Of a DNA stretch of 64,000 nucleotides, positions 1 through 11,038 are shown one piece after another (position 1 is the stretch's first letter; each line of letters begins with the position of its first letter). The position numbers were made by a program, and so were the translations under genes. The stretch spans positions 25,203,590 to 25,267,589 of the forward strand of contig NC_051854.1 of the NCBI RefSeq assembly GCF_905115235.1, read 5' to 3'. This DNA comes from Hermetia illucens (taxonomy: Eukaryota; Arthropoda; Insecta; Diptera; Stratiomyidae). Under the pieces are notes generated by a model. That model did no database searches, was not told the DNA's origin, and worked only from the letters and a program-made list of their open reading frames with translations.

Positions 1-1140
1 ATAAAGATTGTGAGAATGATGATTTATGGCGGTGACCACCCTATCCAAAACAATGGAGGTGTCAAATTTTTCCCTACGCTTTCACTTTTCTTTCTTTCAG
101 GCCAAGAAATGTTTCTTTTTTGCCACGAATTTACTTGACAAAGAAACGTGATTGTAATTTATCTGCATTACCAAATGCAAACAAAAAAAAAATTCGCACT
201 CGAAAAAAGAATACTAGAGCCATTCAGATGCATCTCACGAACTGGTTTCTTTGATGCTTTTTAACATTTAACTTCCTCTTTAGGTCAAACGCTTTGAACG
301 CCAACGACCCTAGGTTTGCTATCACCAAAATAAATTAAAATGAAAAAAAAGAAAAAAGATTTTACAGACCATAAAAAAGGTATGTTGTTTGGTGTTATAA
401 CCAATGAGTTAATAAAAACATCGTTTAGTTCAAATGTATCTAGTTTTGTTTTTACTGCAAACAACCATAATTGTCACGAGCAAGAAATTTTGCACGACTT
501 TAATTAATGGCAGCATTGGGAGCGTGTAAGTGAAGATAACCTTGGTACCTATAATCTTGAGGTGCATAGAAACTTCAAACTTCGTGCCTGAATTAAGCGT
601 GTTAGGCGCCAGTAACGATTCAAGATTTTTTCGAACAATAAATTTCACGTAGTTGCTTAACCCCAACCTTCAAATTAAATTATGAGCACCATATGTGATG
701 AAGCCTTTAGAAATGGGACCATGGAGAAAGTCTCTAAGCGCTGAGATCTATATTCAATTGGAAAAACTCGAGCGAGGATAAACAATTGAAGTCCAAGATC
801 CATCCATGATTACAAGCAATCAAGTCGAGGCGTGGATTTTGGAGGCTTTACCAAACCCATGTCGCCCCCACACACAAGGAAGAAATATCTGGAAGGCATG
901 CTTTCGACTTCAATGGAAAACCTTACTGCCTAAGACGCAGTCAGTCAGAAAAGAAAATACGGGAACTGTCACTTTGGCGGAAAGTGGAAATCTGGCTTAG
1001 GCCGGCTCGCACCGCACTGCATGAGCGTAAGAGCCACTAGAGAACCGGGACTACAAAATCCTGCCTGCCGGAACCCTCTCCTTCAGTAAAATTGATGACG
1101 TGAAAACTACAGGTCTAATGCCAGTATGTGAAAATGGAGC
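1..1140. other. Intergenic stretch, no gene recognised
   Basis: This is AT-rich sequence with several A-runs and only short frames on either strand, the longest being 78 codons on the minus strand (430..666). None resembles a family I know, and I see no tRNA or clear transposon end. The part from about 800 to 1140 is less AT-rich and may belong to the repeat that follows. Confidence 0.5.
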
Positions 1141-1144
1141 CAAG

Positions 1145-2050
1145 CGGACCGGACACCGTGAACCTGGGAAGGCTTTCACTCTACAGCAAATGAAGGCACT
1201 GTGTAAAAGGGAAAGCTCCCTGGCAATGAGGGCAGGGACGTGACTGCACCACCAGATGTGGTAGTGTCTAGAGAAAATGAATGCAAGGAAGCAAGATCTT
1301 CAGCGGAAAATGGGGAGAAACTGGTCCCAAGGATATTCACACTGGTCGTAGCCGATTCTCCAGTCAGCGGTAATAGGAACAAGAGGCATAAAACAAACAT
1401 ATCTGGGGTGCGAAGTTGGACTGATATGTCAGAATGTGATCAAATCAGCGAGAAAGATTTCAACGAAGCCGATCCCCCATAGGAATACGAATACGAAGGC
1501 GGGATTTCCTCCAAGGATGGCAAAATATCAGAGGGATAGTTTACCATCCTCTGTACCATACTTTCGTAAAAAAGTGTTACAGCCTGGAACGAAAACAAGG
1601 TTTGATAATCAGGTTTTCCGCGATGGGCCCCTCCATTTGAATTGCATTCATGAGGCGGACTTAAAGTGGCTCTAGCGGTTAATCCTAGCTTTGATTTCTG
1701 GCCGTGCAGGACGCAACATGTCGTATATAAGATATCTGCCCCTCGGAATTAAGACAGAAGATATCATTTGTATGCTGGGTGAATAGAACCCGGGAATCAT
1801 TTCGGACACTGAAGGGTAAAATTCATGAAAGCAAACATTCAGAAAAGCGTTGAGTTTCGGCTTGGTGTGCGAACTGAACCAAGAGAGTCGGAAAGTCGGA
1901 ATATGATGTTCCACTTTTTCTGGAAAAATTGAAATTCAACCATATCAGGAAACGGTACAGCATCATTTTTAATTGTAAAGCGAAGGACAATGATGGTTTG
2001 CAATAAAACAGATCTAATTGTAGCATTCTTAGCGTGCTTTTCCACAGTAG
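1145..2050 (+). repeat. Repeat family A, copy 1 (LINE ORF1-like remnant)
   Basis: This stretch shares a series of blocks in the same order with 16440..17330. The frame at 1240..1480 reads PPDVVVSRENECKEARSS, and the other copy reads PPDVVMSRAIGSREAQSS. A nucleotide block around 1799..1830 (cggacactgaagggtaaa) matches one near 17132..17160. Blocks near 1440..1530 and 1960..2010 also correspond. The shared frame suggests an old coding repeat, possibly the gag-like first ORF of a non-LTR retrotransposon, but I do not recognise the domain. Stops interrupt it, so it is a remnant. Family assignment is inference; the duplication itself is visible. Confidence 0.55.
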
Positions 2051-3880
2051 AACTGCGTACGGAGGATAGTATTATATATACAGGGACCGGACCCCCGGAT
2101 GGAGGTTCGCACCCGCAAAAGTACTACACAGTAAATACATGTCAATGACGTCTCATATACCTTTAACGGAAAAATCGGAACAGAGGAAAACCCGAAATAT
2201 GAACGAAACTAACTTGATGCCATTTTTTGGAATCATATCTGCGCAAACCGGACACCGCGAACCAGAGGTGTTAAAACAGAAGAATGCGTTTTGTGAATCG
2301 ATGAGACCCTTTGTGGATGAGGACACTGGTGCATCCAATTGCAGCGATTCCAAGAGAAATAGATCATGACAGGTTTGAGTCTTTCAAGGAACAGTGTGAG
2401 GGAAATCTGTTTGTGTTTTAGGTTACATAGAAGAATATTTTCATGTCGAAAAACAGTATTCCAACGATTTTTCCTATATGCTAGCGACAAGGCTGACAAA
2501 GCTGCAGGACTACCCTTATATTTTTCTGATACAAAGGTTATGGCTTTGACTTACGAAATATATAATGATCAGTTAAGGGGGCTAGGATCTTTTACTTGAG
2601 CCCTTAATAGGTTATGATTTGAAAGCTGAACATATTTGTTGGGAACAAAGGCAACAAAGGCAATCCTAGAGAATAGAAGCGATTTGATTTTGTTACTTTG
2701 GTTGGTCTCTTGATTGCGAATGTGGGGGCGACTCTACGTTCGTTGGGTCACGAAGAAGTGAAGTAATGTACCTAATCTAATGTGATTTTCTAAACCAAGT
2801 CTCACTATCAGACCACTTGTGGCGCAGCGGGGTTAACAACATTCGAAAGTTTTCATTCTTTTGTCCTTGTTGGACATTTTTCTCAAGGATTTTTCAAGAG
2901 TTTCTTGGCGGTTTAGGTGCTCTATCAAGTTACCCACTTTTAGAATTGAGGAAAAAATGCTCACGCTTCGTCATCTGGAAATTCTAGATCAGTTCGCTCA
3001 ATGGACCTTACTTTTGGGGATTCTAGCGGTTAGCTTAAGGGTTTGGTGGAAGCTGGAATTCTAAGCATTTAGGACTCACATGTAGAGTCTCCTAAAACAC
3101 TTACTCAAAATAGCAGAACGTTTCCCAAAGGCAGAGTGTGTAGTGCGAAGGAGATCTTCTTAAGGTATGTTCGCCTGATGTCTTGAGAGACCAGACAGCC
3201 GCACTCCTAAAAGCTCTAGCTGCTATAATTTTCATATGTTCCTTCCTCAGAGACAACAAAAATACCATTCTAGAGGTTTCAGATACTTCCATGAAGATTT
3301 TTATCTTCCGGCAGGAATTCAAATTTCTCTATTCATATTACAAACAGGATAAAGGATCTTGTAGGCTCCATTTTTTTCTATAAACGGTTCCTGCTCTTAG
3401 TTAAAACTAATTTGTTCTTTAGCTGATTTTTGGCAATGCGAGAAACCATTTCCATTTAACACGTGATACAGACTTAGTTATGCATCACCAACCCTACGAT
3501 TTTCCGAGAAGTTTGCTTATTTCACCTACTTTTCCGGATGACATAGTACTCAGGCGCTCAGAGTGTGGTCATTTTCTATTATATAAACATCTAGGAAGGG
3601 GAGTATACGAAGTGGAAATACGGTTAGTCAGATCGCACATTAAGAGCGAACGGTAATCAGCCGAACTTGCACAGTAAATATTACAGAAATGTTATACAAG
3701 AGCCCAGAGTCCCGGAGATAGTTTACGTCAAAATAAAAATGTTGACTTAATCAGAAAATTACATTTGTTTTATACTCAAAATTGAAGTATTCTCGTCTAT
3801 CCCCAATTTCAACACCGCATATGATGAAATTAAAGTGCCTTCAAGGAAAATGACTACTCTTGTCCTGCGCTACAAATATC
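2051..3880. other. Intergenic stretch, no gene recognised
   Basis: The longest frames here are under 90 codons and overlap each other on opposite strands (for example 2139..2369 plus and 2233..2499 minus). None carries a recognisable motif. From about 3400 the sequence is AT-rich. I see nothing else until the tRNA gene. Confidence 0.5.
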
Positions 3881-3885
3881 AAAAA
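3881..3885 (-). terminator. RNA polymerase III terminator of tRNA-Ala copy 1
   Basis: Five T residues on the minus strand, shortly after the tRNA 3' end, match the usual oligo-T stop for RNA polymerase III. Confidence 0.75.
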
Positions 3886-3895
3886 GTATTATCTT

Positions 3896-3968
3896 TGGAG
3901 ATGCCGGGCATTGATCCCGGTACCTCTCACATGCTAAGCGAGCGCTCTACCATCTGAGCTACATCCCC
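3896..3968 (-). tRNA. tRNA-Ala (anticodon AGC), copy 1
   Basis: Read on the minus strand, this 73-base gene folds as a full cloverleaf. The acceptor strand starts GGGGATG and pairs with CATCTCC before discriminator A. The D arm begins TAGCTCAGATGGTAGAGC (also the A box). The anticodon loop TTAGCAT carries AGC (plus-strand 3933..3935). The T arm has GGGATCAATGCCC, which contains the B box. Adenine-start GCN decoding makes it alanine, read as IGC after A34 editing. A TTTTT stop for RNA polymerase III lies 10 bases past the 3' end (3881..3885). No intron is present, and the CCA end is not encoded, as expected in a eukaryote. The body is identical to the copies at 10079 and 10966. Confidence 0.97.
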
Positions 3969-4639
3969 ACACGTTAAATAAAATAACAAATAAAGATTGA
4001 AAATTATCTCCTAACTCTACCAAATTTCCCAAATTAATCGCTGCTAATAGATAATGGCTCGGGAACACGTTGGCCTTGTGATTGCTGATTAAAAGCGATC
4101 AAGAGATTGTCGAATGACTAGATTTAGTGTTATAAAAAAATAGTTGACAGGCATGGTTGAACTGGTAGATGAAGTCAATGTGTTTTATGTTATAAATATG
4201 TATATATATGATTATAACGCGAAATTTATTCGTAATCCAGTGAACTAATGTAAAAATATTATACAATTGGATTGGTAATTAATTTTTGATTGAGAGCAAG
4301 TAAATATGGTTTCGCCGGCTAATCGCTAGCCTATCTATTGGTTCAGTAAGAAGCATGTTTCCAGCTGCATTATCCAGCATAACAATATTGCAAGCTATGT
4401 AGATTCCAGCTTTTCTAATTAAACGGATTTCCATGCCAGAAATCAATTGCAATACTTGTCCGCCAGCTTCGAAAGGGTGTCGATAGTTTTTTAATAAATG
4501 GGAACATTATAAAAATTAAACTATCTAAACATGCCAATGATGTGACCAGGTAATATCTTAAAGAGGAGAATGTGTCTAAAGGAGACTTCATCCAAGTAGT
4601 CTCCATGGATCAAAAAAAGAAGAACAAAAGGAAATAATA
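3969..4639. other. Upstream flank of tRNA, no gene recognised
   Basis: AT-rich DNA with the short alternating run tatatatatg near 4198..4212. No frame here shows a known domain. It separates the tRNA from the first R1-type LINE remnant. Confidence 0.5.
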
Positions 4640-5440
4640 CTTCACGTTAAAAAACAATCTGCCGAAAGTCAAGGCAGATAAGAACGATGGAAAATACAAT
4701 CAAACGAAGGAGGATTAAATCGTCGACCCTGTCCTGAAAGTAAGACAATTGCGGTGCCCTCAGCGATGCAATCAAGCCCGAAGGCAGTAAAGCAAAAGGG
4801 TTTTCCATACGGAAAACGAAGGGTGGCGTTGAGTCAGGCCCCAAGAAAACTAACGAGAGTACATTCTGTGACTACTGGGAGGTTAGGGTTTCTAGTCTAG
4901 AGCCTATGTGGGCGTTGTGGTGTTGGCATTGCAGCTAACACTGTCGTAAATTCTGTTACGAATCTGATCAGCTCCGTCGCTTGGCGCAACGTTTAAATGT
5001 CTGCGACGAGGAATGCACCACAATAACAAAGTATAGATCAGTTAAAGCGGCCATTTGCATACCGACCGAAAGTGCACACAAAGCTTACAAGGAATAGACT
5101 TGCTGAAGTGATACCTGAGCAGGAAAATCCATAGTGAATGCTGGTCGTGGATTCGGTTCATCGTGCTGAGGCACATCTCGACGTAACGCTTGATGTCAGA
5201 AATACCTTAAATTCCATAAGATGGACAGATATATTGGGCATACTAAAAATTTATTCCGCATGAAGAGCTATCTCCTGCGGATATTGAGGAAATATTTGAA
5301 AACCACTCCCTGTTCTTCTTGTTCGGATGATGTTGCCGGACGTACTGTTGAACAGGCGCAAAGCAGACTTTGAATATTGAAGGGACGGGTAAGTGGCCGG
5401 ATCAATGCTTAATCAGTCTTACGCGCCTATCCCCCCCCCC
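4640..5440 (+). mobile_element. R1-type LINE (family R1-A), internally deleted copy
   Basis: Pieces of the same LINE family as 6880..9340 and 47290..49930 appear in order. ORF1 text near 4760..4910 (GGVESGPKKTNESTF, then VSSLEPMW) parallels the SSLEPMC block of the next copy. Near 4925..5070 linker text of ORF2 (NSVTNLIS, then RLAQRLNV) matches MNLITTGCEA and RLAQRLHA there. Near 5190..5260 VTLDVRNTLNS corresponds to the reverse transcriptase segment that contains the first catalytic aspartate. Whole blocks between these are missing and stops are frequent, so this is a dead, internally deleted copy. It ends near a C-run and A-run at 5431..5450. Confidence 0.65.
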
Positions 5441-5708
5441 AAAAAAAATTAAACAAAATACGTTTTACGCTTTGCGTATCGAATCTTGCATTGAGGTGGC
5501 TCTTGAAATCCCAGTATCAATCGAAATCGAGGTGAAACGTTAACGGCTCTACGAAAAAAGCAAGAAAAACGACGCACAGTAGCTTTACCCAAAGTAGGAG
5601 AAAAATAAAAATTTTGTTTATTTTTACTTTTCATGTAAACCAAGGGATACCCTAAACTTATATTTTTAGGGTTTGGTATAAAACAAAACCTTTTTAAAAT
5701 CATCCTTC

Positions 5709-6185
5709 ATCATCAACGGCGCAACAACCGGTATCCGATAGATATTGCCCTTGTAGACTTTTCAGGCTGGATCGTCCTCATCCATACGGATTAAGTAACC
5801 CGCCCACCGTAACCTATTGAGCCGGATTTTATCCACAACCGGACGGTCATGGTATCGCTCATAAATTTCGTCGTTGTGTAGGCTACGGAATCGTCCATCC
5901 TCATGTAGGGGGCCAAAAATTCTTCGGAGGATTCTTCTCCCAAACGCGGCCAAGAGTTCGCAATTCTTCTTGCTAAGCACCTAAATCTCCGAGGAATACA
6001 TGAGGACTGACAAGATCATTGTCTTGTACAGCAAGAGCTATGGTGAGTCGTTTCGAGCGGAACAGTTTTTGTAAGCTGAAATAGGCTCTGTTGGTTGACA
6101 ACAACCGTGTGCGGATTTCATCATCGTAACTGTTATCGGTTAACTTAAAGAGGATCGTACCTCTTCCAAAATCATCGTTGCCTGT
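5709..6185 (-). mobile_element. RTE-type LINE, 3' part
   Basis: On the minus strand the frame at 6296..5973 contains SYDDEIRTRLLSTNRAYFSLQ in part, and 5980..5762 contains RRILRRIFGP followed by RLRWAGYLIRMDEDDPA. These are the hallmarks of the C-terminal end of the ORF2 of RTE-like LINEs, after the palm of the reverse transcriptase. The 3' end runs into a short GATGATGAAGGATG tail, typical of RTE-clade termini. The two parts are in different frames, and the nuclease and catalytic domains are absent, so it is a 5'-truncated, decayed copy. A related fragment lies at 55025..55185. Confidence 0.75.
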
Positions 6186-6295
6186 CTGTATGTCACGTGC
6201 ACTTTTCTCGGAAACAATTACACCTATTGACACGAACTTTATCGGAAAGAGGGGAACTGCGAGCCCCCACACATGCAGAGAGCAATTTACGCACA
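6186..6295 (-). repeat. Repeat family E, tail fragment
   Basis: Minus-strand text ccgagaaaagtgcacgtgac followed by atacagacag closely matches the ends of repeats at 16075..16140 and 21760..21850, which contain gagaaaagtgc and runs of gacagaca. It lies between an R1-type LINE 3' end and an RTE fragment on the same strand, so one of them was interrupted or abutted by this insertion. Confidence 0.5.
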
Positions 6296-6299
6296 AAGT

Positions 6300-6840
6300 G
6301 CCGGACTCCTGTCTCAGACAGACAGACTGCTACACCTCTCTGGAGCGTCTAGGATTCTGACCCGGAGTCGTTTGACACATTACCTCATGGCTGGATAGGA
6401 GCAAAGCTCGTGGATTCCAGTCGCCTTAAGAATACCTTCAGTGTAACGGGCCACTCGGCTCCACGTATCCTCACTTTGCAGCATGGCCTCAATTAAGGTG
6501 TCCGGGGACGCAAAACACCCTTCCATCGAAAGGTGATGGTGATGGCGCTCCCACCTTGTGCAGAAGAAAAAGATGTGACCGGCATCATCCATCACATTCT
6601 TACAATAAATGCAGTCGGGCCGCCATGATTTCCCGATTGTGTGCAGGTTAGATTGAAAATACCCATGTCCGCTGAATAACTGGGTTAGGTAATAGCCAAC
6701 CTCACCGTGCTTTCGATTGAACCACGGCCGCATGTCCTTTATGAGATGCACGGTCCATCTGCCTCCGATTCTCTCTCCAAAGATTGCTGCCATGCGCAGA
6801 GAGTACGGGTTCCCTCACAAGCGGCAGCTTCCTTATTTTC
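6300..6840 (-). mobile_element. R1-type LINE, C-terminal and 3' UTR fragment
   Basis: The 137-codon minus-strand frame at 6793..6380 is the cysteine/histidine-rich C-terminus of an R1-type ORF2. It has GRWTVHLIKDMRPWFNRKHG, then YYLTQLFSGHGYF, then CIYCKNVMDDAGHIFFFC, a CCHC zinc-binding pattern with C-x2-C-x8-H-x4-C spacing. The following 3' UTR contains taatgtgtcaaacgactccg, nearly repeated in the plus-strand copy at 9270..9300. The copy is strongly 5' truncated, with no reverse transcriptase left. It stands head to head with the plus-strand R1-A element that starts near 6880. Confidence 0.8.
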
Positions 6841-6879
6841 CTCGCGTTTTCTGAGGTTTATAACCCTGGTCGGATAGTG

Positions 6880-9340
6880 TGCATTGAACCGGTGTTAGTA
6901 GATCGCATTGCCCCGAGCGAACGCTGATTCGTCCGTGAATTCCGGGATCAGCTTAGCGTAGGTCAGGCCTCAGGGGATGGCAACTCCAACACCTTGTAGT
7001 GCCCCTGTTTTGGAAGTAAGCTCAGTCAGAATCACTAGTCCTGAGCAGATGGATTCGGACATAAGCCGAGTGGAAGTGTAGTCGACCGTCCTCGCTAGAG
7101 CCGAACAGGAAAGGCTCATAAGGAAGCAGTGGTGAAGCGTATGGGGTCGGCAACGTTCCTCCAAACGTCAACAAAAGCGTCAAAAACGGACTGATGGAAC
7201 TGGAGGAACTATTAGACCGCATCTCCTTCTATAGGCGAAGGTGCAGAGCAGCGGAAGACTTTATTGAAGACAAAGAGGCTGCAAACCAAAAGCCAGGAGC
7301 AAAAAAGGCAAGGAAGCGAAGATGTGTGAAATCCGCTACAGGATGAAACCCGAAGACAACGGAGCAGAGGTGTCTTCCATGCGGAAAACGAGGAGTACGT
7401 TCTGCGAAGCGGTCAAGGGGCTATTGGGGGAGAAGGCTCTTGTTTCCAGCCTAGAGCCCATGTGCTCTCCAGAAATACGGAATCTTGACGTGGATGTCCA
7501 GAGGTAACCAATGCCCGGGTAGGTATCACCTCTGTAAATGCTCGAGGACGTGGTGGAAGTCCCCGAGCAATAGGTGAGGAAACTCCTTAGCAGCGGGAGA
7601 ATTAAAATCGGATCGATAGTATGCAGGGTCCGAATGTGGATAGTCCCCACCAATTGATACAGGTGTCTGGACTATGAACACACGTCAGCAACTTGCAAGG
7701 GTCCGGACAGGAAGACAGCATGCCGAAGATGCGGCCAAGTCGGTCATCAAGCGAAGACCTGCAGTGAAAGCGAGAGTTGCGTTCTCTGCAAGGATTGCGG
7801 CGTGTCTGGTGAGAGCGTCGCACACACTGCGGGCTCGAGACGGTGTCCGATCTTCAGGGCGGAATTGGAGAGGGCTAGGATGCCAATGGCATGCCGCATT
7901 TCGCGCAGTTCGCTGCGGAAGTAAATGCCGATCTAATGCTGATTAGCCAGCAATACCGAAACAAGGACCCATTCCCATGGCATCTCGACTTATCGGACAC
8001 CGCTGCCATTTGGGTTCGGAACGCTATTCGACTTCGTGTTCTTGCCGAACGCCAGGAAAACGGGTTTGTCTGGAACCGGTGTTTAGGGATAACGTTTTTT
8101 AGCGTTTACCTGATGGATTCTGGAAATGGCGGCGAGAACCGGGCTCGTAGTTTTAAACACCGGATCCACGCCAATGTTTCGGCGCCCAGGCTGTGAAGGA
8201 AGCATTTCTGACATCGCTTTTGCGTCGGAATCTCTGGCATCATCGGTGGACGGGTGGCGAGTCATAGAAGACTTCTCGGTAAGTGATCACCATTACATCG
8301 CGTTCGAAGTGGTTGACGCTACTTGCCGGCGAGCACCAACGCGACGCTCCCCCTGCATGTGGAATGTCGCGAGGGTCAACATCGAGAATTTCGTCGAAGC
8401 TCTTGGAGCAGGCAGGGTCCGCGTTGGAGGACAGAGGGTGGTAATGTCGCAGTTGACACCGTTGTAAATTCAGTGATGAACCTGATAACGACGGGGTGTG
8501 AAGCTTCCATGCCCTGGAGGGGCCCGAGGCGCGACAAGCCTTCTATGTACTGGTGGACAGCAAAAATTACCGACCTTCGCAGGGAGTGTCATAAGCTCCG
8601 CCGTTTGGCACAACGTTTGCACGCCAACAAGGAGGCATGCGCCATAAAGGCACAGTATATGTCAGCAAAAAGGAGACTCCGCAGCGCTATAAAAGCCAAG
8701 CCCGCGGTTGGCAAAACCTTGTTATTATTAATGGCGAATGTAGGGGGCCCTATATCAACTAGGAGACGTCACCTCATGGGAGCAACGCAGTCGGTACTTC
8801 TCTACGGTAGGGAAGTATGGGATGATGCCCTTGACAAAGAGGTGCATCGTAAACGCCTTGCTCAAGTGCAGAGGCGGGGAGCTTTGCCAGTCTCCGAGTT
8901 GGCTGTGATGATGATTGCGGAAGTGATCCCCGTTGTCCTCCTTACCAAGGAGCGCAAAGTTATCTACCGTTGTAAGGGCTAAAACTTGCCCGTGAAGAAA
9001 GTTAATGTATCGTTACCGAGTGGCAACTTTCTTGGCAAAATGAGCCAAGGGGCAGATGGACTGCGCGGCTCATCGACAATTTAGATCCATGGATAAATCG
9101 AATACACGATGAGATGAATTACTTCCTTACCCAACTTCTAAGCGAGCATGGAGTTTTTCAGTCCTACCTGAACGAGCAACTCTCTTCCTACCCTCCCCTC
9201 CTGTTGGTGAAAGGAATTCCCTGACTTGAAGGCTCCCCAAGCCGAGAGAGCGGGAGGACTAGCCCGAAGTAATGTGTCAAATGTTTCCGGGCTAGATTTC
9301 TGATGATAGGGAGGTGTTTAGTTGGTAGTCCAAGATAAAA
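6880..9340 (+). mobile_element. R1-type LINE (family R1-A) with large internal deletion
   Basis: Segments run in LINE order. A 5' leader (6900..7010) is shared with 47330..47410. ORF1 (7170..7870) includes IRYRMKPEDNGAEVSSMRKT and SSLEPMCSPEIRNLD. The start of the APE endonuclease at 7885..7970 has FAAEVNADLMLISQQYRNKD. The endonuclease end and linker at 8160..8470 have SEIS-like ISDIAFASESLASS then VIEDFSVSDHHYIAFEV. The linker and distal part sit in one 219-codon frame (8323..8982), where IKAKPA is joined directly to MANVGGPISTRRRHLMGATQ. That join removes the reverse transcriptase core. C-terminal text NYFLTQLLSEHGVFQ-like is at 9110..9170, and the 3' UTR follows with taatgtgtcaaatg. Several frame changes show the copy is not functional. 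Confidence 0.8.
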
Positions 9341-10078
9341 AAAGGATTGGTCGGAAACATTTCCCTTAAGTGATGTCAGAACTTGGTGACTAGGTTGTAA
9401 CTGCTCAACTGAAAAATCTGAAAAAAATCGTGAAGCTCCTCTATAATGTCCAGGGCTGCAAATACCCTCCATGCCGAAATCTGTTTAACTAAAGTTAATA
9501 ATAATATATTACTATATTTTTAGTAAACTGAGTAGTAGCCCCCTCTCAAGTTCATCCTCGAATCATATAATCAGCAGCAATATAAGCTATTACATAAAGT
9601 ATTATACCGATAAGTTTGGTGGAAATCGCACTATTGCTAACAAAGTAATATCAAATTTGTCGCTTTTGTACAAATTGACTGCATTTGAAGACAAATGGGA
9701 CAGAGGTCCCTCAAATATATAAGAAATGCAAAAAACCGTCCATATCTAAAGCACCCAGCTTTCGGTTTCCTGAGTTGTTGTCCAATAATAACAAAATTAC
9801 ATATAAAAATTGTATGAAACTTATGTCGTTTCTAATTATATCCTCTCGTGGAGACACGAGTGTCGCAACATATAAATGTGAGTCAATGTTGACCAACAAC
9901 CCACCAGCCACGAAGATTTTATAGTAATGATCGTTGGTCGCTTGTTCTCGACCGTTTCTAGTTGGTCCTGATAAGATTAGGACAGATTTCTGAATGCTCT
10001 TAACTCATTCATCGAATAGATAAGTCATTGATGCGAAGAGCATTTCATTTCACGGCGAAGGATCAAAAAGATCGTCCC
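9341..10078. other. Intergenic stretch before tRNA copy 2
   Basis: Mostly AT-rich, with overlapping opposed frames of about 66 to 79 codons (9685..9924 plus, 9711..9911 minus) that show no known motif. The first 150 bases may still be LINE 3' untranslated sequence. Confidence 0.5.
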
Positions 10079-10151
10079 TGGAGATGCCGGGCATTGATCC
10101 CGGTACCTCTCACATGCTAAGCGAGCGCTCTACCATCTGAGCTACATCCCC
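10079..10151 (-). tRNA. tRNA-Ala (anticodon AGC), copy 2
   Basis: All 73 bases are identical to copies 1 and 3. The anticodon is at plus-strand 10116..10118. The internal A and B boxes are intact, and the minus-strand oligo-T stop is at 10065..10069, ten bases past the 3' end. The flanks do not resemble those of copy 1, so the duplication is either old or its flanks have been replaced, while the gene body has been kept unchanged. Confidence 0.97.
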
Positions 10152-10965
10152 TGTGAAGATACTTAAAATAACACAATTTACGATGACTTAATTTTGAAAT
10201 ATTTCCATTTGTATCTAAAATTAGTCTCTAGAAAGATAGCGTACTGTTTCAAGTAGTTTAAAATGAAGTCAACCTTGAGGATTTTTGAATGAATTTAGAT
10301 GCATAAATTATCTGTGTGTTTCTACAAGCGGTGGTTATTATCAACCAAAATTTGAGGGTTCCACATTTATCAGCGAGTTCATGGGATTTGTTGTGGTTCT
10401 TAACATAAATGCTATTATTAATTACTAGCAACATTGTTATGACAAAAATTGGAACAAATTTGGTAGATACATAGATAAATTGACACAGTATTCAGATCTA
10501 AATACGTTTTATGATCGAATGAAATTGTTATCAACAAGGTGCACATATCTTTCGCCTTATAAATTACTAATTTTCTCTCTCCGTTCTGCCAGATATATCA
10601 CAAAATTTGAAGAAATCCAAATATATTTTCATCTGATCCTCATTGTTAATTAAACAAAAATATCGACGTGTTCACAAGCAACATAATATCTATGCGTTAT
10701 CTTTAGATACAGCATTGGCCCAGTTAGAGACAGCCCACTAGAAAGCTTAGCAAGGATCATGAGTTAATCCAAATTAAGCTCCAGATATATTATCTCTCAA
10801 TCCTCCATATTCATTTACGAAAAAGTTTCTTTACTGTTAGAATTCACAGACCTCTTCTGCAAATTCAAACCAGGGGATCGAGCTCTATAACCGTAGGAAC
10901 TATAGGTTCAAACATCGGGTTGACGGTTAAGGACATCATAAGATTTACGACAAAAATTATACCCT
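10152..10965. other. Spacer between tRNA copies 2 and 3
   Basis: AT-rich, 814 bases, no frame of 60 codons or more and no transposon motif that I recognise. Confidence 0.55.
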
Positions 10966-11038
10966 TGGAGATGCCGGGCATTGATCCCGGTACCTCTCAC
11001 ATGCTAAGCGAGCGCTCTACCATCTGAGCTACATCCCC
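10966..11038 (-). tRNA. tRNA-Ala (anticodon AGC), copy 3
   Basis: All 73 bases are identical to the other two copies. The anticodon is at plus-strand 11003..11005, and the oligo-T terminator is at 10952..10956 on the minus strand. It lies 814 bases from copy 2 in the same orientation, so the two may have arisen as a local tandem duplication. Confidence 0.97.
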
